In this document: positions 36,501 through 42,374 of the stretch, piece by piece
Layout of the letters: each line of letters opens with the position of its first letter
How positions within the stretch are numbered: position 1 is the first letter of the stretch
From: JARYMI01 sp037444845
GTDB lineage: Bacteria > Acidobacteriota > Aminicenantia > Aminicenantales > UBA8522
Reading direction: 5' to 3'
Assembly: GCA_037444845.1 (NCBI GenBank)
Contig: JBBILQ010000014.1
Location: 1 to 51,236 of the forward strand
Length of the DNA: 51,236 nucleotides
Translations under genes and position numbers: made by a program
The notes under the pieces: generated by a model
Told to the model about the DNA's origin: nothing
What the model saw: only the letters and a program-made list of their open reading frames with translations
Database searches by the model: none

Positions 36501-36671
36501 ATCGCCAGCGTCCTTCCGCTTGCGCTCATCGCTACAACCGGAGCCGAGCTCCACCGGCCGCTGGCTGTGGTCTATATAGGCGGTTTCTTTTTCGCCATTT
36601 TGCTGCGATTATTCATCGTCCCGGTGCTCTATGAAACGCTAGCGGGTCGTCTCGTAAATAACTCCACCTAA
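33594..36671 (+). CDS. RND-superfamily efflux pump, 3' end supplied by a repeat element
   Basis: 1025-residue inner-membrane pump with twelve predicted helices and two large periplasmic loops, closest in layout to the heavy-metal (CusA/CzcA) branch: GLIALFGICVQNDVILV resembles its TM10-11 region. TM4 reads GIGKMANGSIIMVEN: N403 and G404 stand where AcrB has D407 and D408, so the conserved proton-relay acid is missing, and K400 is nearby. The final ten residues, L1016 to T1025, and the stop codon lie inside the CTAG repeat element that begins at 36639. The native C-terminus has thus been replaced. Substrate unknown. Confidence 0.92.
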   Translation: MIDRLIDFSLKHKLLMVFLIVLACLWGIIAYFRIPKDIYPDLNAPLVKIITENPGMASEDVERLISFPLESLLSGAPGVNRVRSESATGDSVVTVEFDWGTDIYHARQIVSSKLELIAGRLPLGTTPPILGPVSSRMGEVFEFAVTGRDETDPMELRSVADWTIRYRLQGVPGVSFIINLGGFVKQYQVFLKPDMLKHYGISITEVKGAIESSNRNFSGGIISKGAQEVLIKGMGRIETLEHIENTVITARDNVPIFIKDVADVRVGRKFRREAASHNGREAVYVTVEKQYGGDTLTAIANIKNALDQVARDLPANIKIKPFYDQSGLILKSIRHVEISMLEGVLLIVLVMMVFMWNLRSSLIASLTIPFSILISFVLMDLFGVNMTVMSIGGLAIGIGKMANGSIIMVENIFRVLKEKKGQAGRQECVGMAAKEVGRYLFSASLIIILVFLPLLTLQGIEGAMFRPTAFAVAAALFAAMILNLTLQPILAVVFLKEKHLKDRRNPISEFLLKAYRSLLLSSLKHRTKLITVFVLLIVVTGVAYNFLGKEFVPPLDEGAIMASTVMLPETSLEESVKMGSRVEKIFLSFPEVVSVSRTTGAAEGSEHLHPVNHSHYNIELLPREKRKRGFKEITQAMRAELDRIPGIAYIFEQPIANKLAEMLAGTEGQLSVKLFGPDLGLLNEKIEEVWNVLAGVRGVADLQIEQTTGVPQLIIRLNREKLARFGIPVNQVAEVIETALNGIEATDVYEPDRITSVLIRLPERYRNDEEAIKNLLVDTPGGERIPLSELAHISHGEGPQTIFRENLMRRKIILCSVVKRDIGSFVEEARQRIAEEVALPPGYFVTFGGQFESQQRALRHLTLVMLLVLLIIFIILFSSFGSIRQAFLIILNIPSTLVGGILALLIAGEMINVSSTIGLIALFGICVQNDVILVAKINDLRKQGLSVRQAVIEGALVKFRPIFMTDMVMIASVLPLALIATTGAELHRPLAVVYIGGFFFAILLRLFIVPVLYETLAGRLVNNST

Positions 36672-36764
36672 GTCGCGGTCCCTGAAGACGCACCGCCGCG
36701 GGGGAGTTTGAGGGAGACGGCGTCGTTCCCCTCAGGGGGTCAGTGGAGCGGAGCGAAGCGCCGA
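36639..36764. repeat. CTAG miniature element, copy A (5' part)
   Basis: Begins with CTAG (36639-36642). Bases 36648-36764 match 37675-37791 at 116 of 117 positions. Within it CGTCT...AGACG arms could form a hairpin. It lacks the right terminal repeat present in copy B, so it is a truncated copy. It interrupts the end of the RND pump gene. Confidence 0.85.
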
Positions 36765-36778
36765 TATACCTCGTAATA

Positions 36779-36901
36779 CTACACGCCTCTTGACACCCCC
36801 CCATAAACACAATCCGCACATATAAAGTGCCCATTGGCACATACTTTTCCTCCACGAACATCTTTTTCTTTACCACAAGAGTCACATATTCTTCTTGGCA
36901 T
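36779..36901 (-). CDS. 40-residue zinc-binding microprotein
   Basis: Short frame starting at ATG 36901 with an AAGGAGAG ribosome site 6-7 nt upstream and ending in TAG at 36779-36781. The sequence has a CDSC pair near the N-terminus, a single Cys followed by a His, then CADC, so four to six Cys/His ligands in 40 residues make a compact zinc ribbon or treble-clef knuckle. It follows the 104-residue frame by 22 nt in the same direction. I do not know a function; it could be a complete micro-protein or the N-terminal piece of a longer one cut by the adjacent repeat. Confidence 0.6.
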   Translation of the reverse strand: MPRRICDSCGKEKDVRGGKVCANGHFICADCVYGGVSRGV

Positions 36902-36923
36902 TTTTTATCTCTCCTTCTTTGAT

Positions 36924-37384
36924 CTAAACTGTAATTATCTCTTCGCCTTCCCAGGCATCCAAGGGTTTCAAATATTCAAATGCATGGTTTAATGCTTGGC
37001 AAACTGCCTTTTCAAGTCCCTGTATGTTTTCCAAAGGGTGAAATCCATCATCAACATGAGCGACTAAGCTGAATTTACTTAAATCGCTCTCCGATACGGT
37101 TATTTTTATGGCTTTAAATTGCTCGTCTTTATCTTCACACCTAGGTCGAATTTCGCTTATTTCGCTGATCCACGGGTCATGGTATTTCTTTATTAGATTC
37201 TTCTCCTCTTCGGACAATAAAGCTGACCTCCTCCCCATTCTTACCTGATAAAAGTCCTTTTGTGAATTCTTTCTCCCTTTTAATTCTGATTTCCATTTTT
37301 CCGCCTCCTTCTTAAACTTTCTATTTGCTCTTTCTTGTCCACGATTTCACTTAACGTTTTCTGTGCATGTGAAGTTGCAAGCAT
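36924..37384 (-). pseudogene. Unknown protein of the low-GC block, apparently frameshifted
   Basis: The 104-codon frame from ATG 37238 to 36924 encodes an acidic protein with segments SEEEKNLIKKYHDPW and GLEKAVCQALNHAFEYLKPL. The reading frame remains open upstream past that ATG with coding-like sequence (KWKSELKGRKNSQKDFYQV). A second frame starting at ATG 37384 (MLATSHAQKTLSEIVDKKEQIE) runs into the same area near 37315-37320. Joining them by a one-base shift gives a continuous coiled-coil protein of about 150 residues. A third frame, 37177-37296, has a perfect AAGGAGG site and could instead be a separate 39-residue ORF. Family not recognised. Confidence 0.5.
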
Positions 37385-37415
37385 TTTTTATTTTTACACA
37401 TGCACCGTGTTATCT
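37349..37415 (-). other. attC-like recombination site candidate
   Basis: On the minus strand the segment starts with AGATAAC (imperfect RYYYAAC) and ends with GTTAAGT (perfect GTTRRRY). Between them GTGCATGTG and CACATGCAC (37397-37405 and 37363-37371) form a 9-bp stem with an adjacent extrahelical base. The outer AAC/GTT triplets pair across an unequal spacer. The 67-nt length and the position over the stop codon of the 55-residue gene fit an integron attC. One R box is imperfect and no integrase is present. Confidence 0.4.
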
Positions 37416-37561
37416 GAGGTGCGTGCCGATTTTCTTTTTTTAAGAGAACCATATTTTGTTTTAAGTTCTTTTAAAAAAGCTTCTCTGTCGGCAGCATATT
37501 TTTTACTTAATTCCTCTCTGATTTTCCTCTGAAATTTTACGGCATCAAATTTTTCTCTCAT
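37394..37561 (-). CDS. 55-residue basic protein, antitoxin-like
   Basis: Starts at ATG 37561 with GGGAGGTT six bases upstream and ends in TAA at 37394-37396. It is highly charged and helical (FQRKIREELSKKY, REAFLKELKTKY), with no membrane segment. Its length and composition resemble small antitoxins or cassette-encoded proteins, though I cannot name a family. The last 12 codons overlap the attC-like site and an inverted repeat that also lies upstream of the gene. It is AT-rich compared with flanking housekeeping genes. Confidence 0.65.
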   Translation of the reverse strand: MREKFDAVKFQRKIREELSKKYAADREAFLKELKTKYGSLKKRKSARTSDNTVHV

Positions 37562-37635
37562 GTATAACCTCCCTTGGACTCCTGATTTCCAATATTTTCA
37601 ATATACCATAAATCGGCACGCATTTCAGATAACGT
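37407..37635. repeat. 26-bp inverted repeats flanking the 55-residue gene
   Basis: 37407-37432 and 37610-37635 are inverted copies matching at 22 of 26 positions, with core TGCGTGCCGATTT. They bracket exactly the 55-residue gene. They could be ends of a mini-transposon, or the boundaries of successive gene cassettes. Confidence 0.65.
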
Positions 37636-37665
37636 GTTCATAACCGAATAGGTTCGGATATCCCC

Positions 37666-37870
37666 CTAGTGGTGCGTCTCGTAAATAACTCCACCTAAGT
37701 CGCGGTCCCTGAAGACGCACCGCCGCGGGGGAGTTTGAGGGGGACGGCGTCGTTCCCCTCAGGGGGTCAGTGGAGCGGAGCGAAGCGCCGAGGGGGAAGC
37801 TTGCCCCCCCATGGAAGTGTCCCGTCTTTGCGGAGGACTTTGGCAAGGAAGTTACGAGATGCGACACTAG
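37666..37870. repeat. CTAG miniature element, copy B (complete)
   Basis: About 205 bp bounded by CTAG at 37666-37669 and 37867-37870. Terminal inverted repeats of about 16-18 bp are seen inside them: CTAGTGGTGCGTCTCGTAA on the left and the reverse complement of GTTACGAGATGCGACACTAG on the right. CTAG could be a YTAR-type target duplication as made by IS5-group transposases or the element's own end. The left 120 bp are shared with copy A and the window-end copy C. Confidence 0.8.
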
Positions 37871-37896
37871 CCGGGGCGGGAAAAAAACCCAAAGAG

Positions 37897-37930
37897 GAAG
37901 CCCGAGCGCCAAAGATACTTCGCGGGCTTC
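37897..37930 (-). terminator. Terminator after the SWIM-protein gene
   Basis: GAAGCCCG (37897-37904) pairs with CGGGCTTC (37923-37930) directly after the SWIM gene stop codon. On the minus strand it is followed by CTCTTTGGG and a run of seven T (37881-37887), giving a plausible intrinsic terminator. Confidence 0.6.
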
Positions 37931-38841
37931 TATTTCGGGTGATGCTTGTGTTTTCCGGCTTTTTGTACCGCAGGAGACTTGCGCTTCGGCGGAGTGAGCA
38001 GGATATCGACACCGAACACTTCGGCCAGTTCGGATTCGGCGAGATCGTGAGTTCTTTCTTCAGTCTCCCGCCCGCCTTTTCCACAAGTCTTTGGAGCCTT
38101 CAGGCCGCGCGCTGAGGGTTTAGCCGGCCGCTTCTCTCCCCCTGCAACGAGCCTGGCGATGGCGCGCTCGCTGACTAAATCCTGATGATCCACGCCCCGA
38201 AGCAGGAACAGCAGTTCCGGACGATTATCGAAACGCGCCCCGATCCCGTAGAGGGCTGCAGCCACGTGTTTACACATCGTCGCCCAGTCGGGACAGGAAC
38301 AGACCATCTCGATCTCGGCCGGCCGCGGGAACAGCCCATTTTCCCGGTCCGTGATGATCTTCATCACGGCCGAGGACAACCGTCCTTGAAGAAGTTCGAT
38401 CAACGACGCAATCCCCCCGGCGCATTTCCGCCGAATCGCCGCCCAGCGCTGCGCCGTCAATCTTTCGATCGTGATCTCGACTTCATAAATGTCGTTGCCG
38501 GCCACGCGGGCCAACACACGTCCCGGTTCGATTTTCAGGTCGCAAACCAAACCGTTCCGCACGTAAGACCGGCCGCGCGGGAGCCGGTTGGCGAAATCAC
38601 TGTGGGATTCCAGGTGGTTGCACCAGGCTTTCCCCCAGAACGTGCGGGCAATGGCATACCCTTCGATTCTCACGGGGTCAAGCCGCTCGCCTTTCCTTCT
38701 CAGTTTTTCCACCAGGCGCTCGGCCTTCGCCTTCCTTGTCGCCGCGGGCACATAGGCCGGATAACCCCACCCGCCGGAGTCATATCCGCCGCCGGAATAG
38801 TCTGACCAGATCCTTCGGCGCTTCCTTTTTCTCCAGGACAT
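37930..38841 (-). CDS. SWIM zinc-finger protein
   Basis: 303 residues. The central SWIM motif CxCx(n)CxH is seen as CSCPDWATMCKH near residue 184, inside a typical SWIM-family fold starting SNRLPRGRSYVRNGLVCDL. A Gly/Tyr-rich N-terminus (YSGGGYDSGGWGYP) and a basic C-terminal tail are present. Such proteins are usually encoded with an SNF2-family helicase, as here (25 nt downstream of it in the same direction). The pair is thought to act on DNA or chromosome repair, but a biochemical role is not established. Confidence 0.88.
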   Translation of the reverse strand: MSWRKRKRRRIWSDYSGGGYDSGGWGYPAYVPAATRKAKAERLVEKLRRKGERLDPVRIEGYAIARTFWGKAWCNHLESHSDFANRLPRGRSYVRNGLVCDLKIEPGRVLARVAGNDIYEVEITIERLTAQRWAAIRRKCAGGIASLIELLQGRLSSAVMKIITDRENGLFPRPAEIEMVCSCPDWATMCKHVAAALYGIGARFDNRPELLFLLRGVDHQDLVSERAIARLVAGGEKRPAKPSARGLKAPKTCGKGGRETEERTHDLAESELAEVFGVDILLTPPKRKSPAVQKAGKHKHHPK

Positions 38842-38866
38842 CTCATCCTCCCGCAGACGCCACCGG

Positions 38867-41662
38867 CTAATCTTCCCGAGCCCGGCTCAGGTCAAGTTCC
38901 ACGAACTGCAGAAGCTCCCGATTCGACATCTCCGTAAGGCGCTTCTCTACGCCGGCTTCGAGCACCTCACGGGCCAGGCCCGTCTTCTCACTGATCAGGG
39001 CGTCGATCCGTTCCTCGATCGTGCCCCGGCAGACGAACTTGTGCACCATTACGTTTTTTGTCTGGCCGATCCGGAACGCCCGGTCCGTGGCCTGGTTCTC
39101 CACGGCCGGATTCCACCACCGGTCAAAGTGGATCACATGCCCGGCCTGAGTCAAGTTCAATCCGGTCCCGCCGACCTTAAGCGACAGGACAAAAAACGCC
39201 GGCCCATCCTCCTTCTGAAACGCAGCGACGAGCTCCCTCCGGCGCCCGACGGGAATTCCTCCGTGCATGATGAGCCCCGGGCGGCCGAAGACTGCAGCCA
39301 GGAAATCTGCGAGCGGGCCGGCGATCTCGCGGAACTGGGTGAACACCAGCGCTTTTTCCTGTCTTTCCGAAAGTTCCTCGCAAATCTCACGCAGGCGGCC
39401 GAACTTGCCGCTCCTGGCCGGGTTGTAGTCGCCGTCGCCAAGAGCATGGGCCGGATGGTTGCAAATTTGTTTGAAACGGAGGATGGCGGCAAGGACGGCG
39501 CCGCGCCTCTCGATCCCCTCACACTTCTCGAGTCTTTCGGCGAGATCGCGCACAGCGTGCTCGTAGAGCGCCGCCTGGACCGGGGCAAGGGGACAGTACG
39601 CCGACACTTCAGTTTTGTCCGGGAGGTCCGCGATGACCTTCTTATCGGTCTTCAACCGCCGCAGAATATAGGACCTCACTAGCCGGCGCACCGGACCATA
39701 GCCATCGGCTCCGCGGGTGGCAAGACTCTTCGCATAGGCGCCGAAGGACTTGGCCGAGCCGAGAAGGCCCGGGTTGAGGAAATCGAATATCGACCACAGG
39801 TCCATGAGCCGGTTTTCGACCGGGGTCCCGGTCAGCACTACGCGACGGGATGTCTTGACCTCCTTCACGGCGCGGGCCTGCCTCGTCGAAGGGTTCTTGA
39901 TGGCCTGCGCTTCATCGAGCGCCACGAGACCCCAATCCCCATCCTGCAGCTCTCTCAGCCGATGAAGCATTCCGTAGGATGTGATGATTAGGTCGGGCTG
40001 GGTGACGGAAGTGTCTTTGACAGCTTCGAGCCGGCGTTTCAATTCCTCTGCCGGAGTCTCTGACGGATGGGCATAAAATACTTTGAACGAGGGCGCAAAC
40101 CGCCCGATCTCCGACTTCCAGTTGGCGATGAGGGAAGCCGGCACGACAAGAAGGGCGGGCGCTGCGGTCTGATGAGGCGCACCGGCCGCGGCGGCCGCAT
40201 GCTTTCGTTTGCCGGGCTTGACCACGATCGTCTCCTGTGCCGCTTCCCGTCTCAGCATAGTCAAGAGCGCCAGCAATTGGATGGTCTTCCCGAGACCCAT
40301 GTCATCCGCAAGACAGGCTCCCAGGCCGAGCCTCGTCAGGAAGTAGAGCCAGTTGACTCCCTCTCGCTGATAGGGCCTGAGCACCGCCTTGAATTCGTCG
40401 CCGGGATCGGGGGCTTGAAGACGTTCGGGGCTACGCAAATCATCGAGCAGGGCGGCAAGCTGCCGGCCGGCTCGGACGCCAAACCACTCCCGGACTTCTG
40501 TTTCATCTCCGGCTTCGTCCGCGACATCTTCAACTCCCGAAAGAAGCCGCATCGCCCGCAAGAACGAAACCCCCTGCTTTCCGGCTTCCTGGGCCGCCCG
40601 TTTCCAGCGCGCCATGAGCGCTGCCAGCCGCTCGGCGTCAACCTCCACCCACCTGCCGCGCAGCAGGACAAGCCCTGACGAAGCTTCCAGCAACCGCCTC
40701 CACTCTTGCTCGGTCAAAGGTTCTCCCTCGAGTGTCGCGCCGACGTGAAAATCGAGGAGAGAATCTGCGCCGAGCACGGTTGCCCTCTCCTCGCCGATGG
40801 CCACGCTGATCTGGGGGCGAGGCGGCCGGCCGCCCTTCCACCAGTCCGGCACGCGGACGATGATTCCGCTCTCCTCGAATACAGGAATTTCCTTGAGAAA
40901 GCGATAGGCTTCTTCAGGCTCCCAGGCCTGCGGTCTGTAAATGGCGCCGGATTCGACCATACGGCGGATGACTTCGCTCTTTTCGGAAGCGCTATTCACG
41001 GGGGAGAGAAGACGGAGCAGGGCGTTCCTGTTTTTCGCGCCGGCGTACTCCTGGAGCGCCCGGCCCAGTGGGATGTATTGTGGCCTCGCGTCGTCGGAAA
41101 GTCGGCTTGTGTAAGTTGCCATGAAGGCGAAAGGCCGGTCGGGATCGCGCCTGTTTTCTGCCAGATGAAAAGTCACCCGGCCCACAAGCCTCCAGTTCGG
41201 ATGACGCTCTCTCAGCCATCCGGCGATGCCGCCCTCGTGACGAGAGGCTTCCAGGCGCGCCCGGCTATCGAGCGAGCGCCAAAGGAGGAGCAAGATTTTG
41301 GGCGTGAGGTACTCGAGTCCTTTCATGGGAGGGAGACGCTCAGCGAGCACGCGCCAGTGCTCCGGCCGAGGCTCGTGGACGGGCCTGGAAGGATCTGTTT
41401 CAAGGCCGGGCGTATGGCAGAGCGCGATCAAGAGATCCCTGGCGAAATCCCGCCAGAACCGGAGAGCGGGTGAAGCCGCAACAGCGAGACTCCACTCCTC
41501 ACGCGCGAGTTCCAGCAGGCCTTCGGCGGGGTCATCGGCCCAAGCGCGGCAAAGCCGCCGGATTTCCGGAGCGGCTTCGGGAATCTCGGCAGGGTCAAGG
41601 CGAAGACGCCCCGAGGGAAATAGCGCCGGCTCGGGGAGGGCCGGGGGGAGGGGCTGCATCAA
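38867..41662 (-). CDS. SNF2-family DEAD/DEAH-box helicase
   Basis: 931-residue DNA-dependent ATPase. The N-terminal 410 residues form the variable region typical of SWIM-linked SNF2 proteins. The helicase core follows: motif I DDMGLGKTIQLL, motif II as a DEAQ box (LDEAQAIKNP), motif III LTGTPVENRL, and C-terminal motifs LSLKVGGTGLNLTQA and DRAFRIGQTKNV. An Ala/Lys-rich insert sits after motif I (about residues 485-500). It is the first gene of a two-gene unit with the SWIM protein. GC is high, so it is not part of the neighbouring low-GC block. Confidence 0.93.
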   Translation of the reverse strand: MMQPLPPALPEPALFPSGRLRLDPAEIPEAAPEIRRLCRAWADDPAEGLLELAREEWSLAVAASPALRFWRDFARDLLIALCHTPGLETDPSRPVHEPRPEHWRVLAERLPPMKGLEYLTPKILLLLWRSLDSRARLEASRHEGGIAGWLRERHPNWRLVGRVTFHLAENRRDPDRPFAFMATYTSRLSDDARPQYIPLGRALQEYAGAKNRNALLRLLSPVNSASEKSEVIRRMVESGAIYRPQAWEPEEAYRFLKEIPVFEESGIIVRVPDWWKGGRPPRPQISVAIGEERATVLGADSLLDFHVGATLEGEPLTEQEWRRLLEASSGLVLLRGRWVEVDAERLAALMARWKRAAQEAGKQGVSFLRAMRLLSGVEDVADEAGDETEVREWFGVRAGRQLAALLDDLRSPERLQAPDPGDEFKAVLRPYQREGVNWLYFLTRLGLGACLADDMGLGKTIQLLALLTMLRREAAQETIVVKPGKRKHAAAAAGAPHQTAAPALLVVPASLIANWKSEIGRFAPSFKVFYAHPSETPAEELKRRLEAVKDTSVTQPDLIITSYGMLHRLRELQDGDWGLVALDEAQAIKNPSTRQARAVKEVKTSRRVVLTGTPVENRLMDLWSIFDFLNPGLLGSAKSFGAYAKSLATRGADGYGPVRRLVRSYILRRLKTDKKVIADLPDKTEVSAYCPLAPVQAALYEHAVRDLAERLEKCEGIERRGAVLAAILRFKQICNHPAHALGDGDYNPARSGKFGRLREICEELSERQEKALVFTQFREIAGPLADFLAAVFGRPGLIMHGGIPVGRRRELVAAFQKEDGPAFFVLSLKVGGTGLNLTQAGHVIHFDRWWNPAVENQATDRAFRIGQTKNVMVHKFVCRGTIEERIDALISEKTGLAREVLEAGVEKRLTEMSNRELLQFVELDLSRARED

Positions 41663-41687
41663 CTAAACCATGTCTTCGATTTCAAGC

Positions 41688-41915
41688 ATGAAAAAAATTC
41701 ATCATACCACCGAACGCTTTCTTTTTGAAGACCTCAAGCTAAAAAAGCTCGAAGTCGACTTTGACGGAGGCGATGTCTCCTCCGATGCCGGCGTCCTTCT
41801 TCTCCGGGAAAATGACGCCGAAAACTCTGCGCCAGGACCAGGCCTTGAAGACGGCCAGCGGGAGACTTCCCGATGAGACGCCATTGGCCAGCCAGCCGAC
41901 CGGGTCCGGCGATTT
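41688..41915 (+). pseudogene. IS1380-family transposase remnant
   Basis: Frame one from ATG 41688 encodes KKIHHTTERFLFEDLK and then VDFDGGDVSSDAGVLLLRE, the conserved N-terminus of IS1380-type transposases. After a deletion the sequence continues in another frame with LRQDQALKTASGRLPDE and TPLASQPT, the next conserved block of the same family. Everything after about residue 75 is missing. This is a dead 5' fragment; it leaves a scar immediately upstream of a palindromic repeat. Confidence 0.8.
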
Positions 41916-41982
41916 CAGGTTAGCCATTTATTTTAAGCCTGCACGCAGAGAAAGCCGCTTAAATCTAAGATTGCTTTTCTTA

Positions 41983-42142
41983 GCCTGACCTATTCACGAA
42001 TTATGCCAGAAAGCAGGCCCCTCCCCTGGGGGGAGGGGATAGAGGGGAGGGGGAATCTTTGAATGATCCCCCTCACCCCGACCCTCTCCCACATGGGGAG
42101 AGGGGATTTTTTCCTTTCATTTCGTGAATAGTCCAGGTTAGA
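41983..42142. repeat. Palindromic repeat element next to IS1380 remnant
   Basis: Ends CCTGACCTATTCACGAA (from about 41984) and TTCGTGAATAGTCCAGG (42121-42137) are imperfect inverted repeats. The interior has CCCCTCCCCTGGGGGGAGGGG and CCCTCTCCCACATGGGGAGAGG arms, each able to fold. Its right end recurs at bases 1-56 of the window. It may be a miniature element mobilised by an IS1380-like transposase; the link is positional. Confidence 0.7.
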
Positions 42143-42348
42143 TACCGGATATTCAAAACACTAAACTCTGGCGGCTTCTCCCATACTATTAAATCATCAT
42201 GCCTTGTCCCGATACAAACATCCCTCAGATTGAAATAATAAAGAGTCCCGGCTTCACGCATGCCTGAATATCTGGTCTTGTCGATTGCGTAAGTTTTGAG
42301 ATTGTGCGGCGGACCGGAGTCAGAAAAGCCTTTGCTTTTGACAGCCAT
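42073..42348 (-). pseudogene. Possible gene fragment truncated by repeat
   Basis: A 91-codon frame. The first 65 residues look protein-like (YAIDKTRYSGMREAGTLYYFN, IVWEKPPEFSVLN), but the remainder reads through the palindromic repeat (HEMKGKNPLSPCGRG). It has no ribosome-binding site and lies 26 nt after the HdrD-like gene. It may be the broken remains of a larger gene. Family not recognised. Confidence 0.35.
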
Positions 42349-42374
42349 TTCCAGGAGTATGGATACGAATGCGT

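Noticed and set aside
37335..37532. Plus-strand 65-codon frame in the low-GC block
   Set aside because: It is the reverse complement of the 55-residue gene and lacks a ribosome site.
36840..37620. CRISPR-like spacing of repeats in the low-GC block
   Set aside because: Only two unequal inverted or direct copies are present, with genes between them; there is no regular repeat-spacer pattern and no cas gene.
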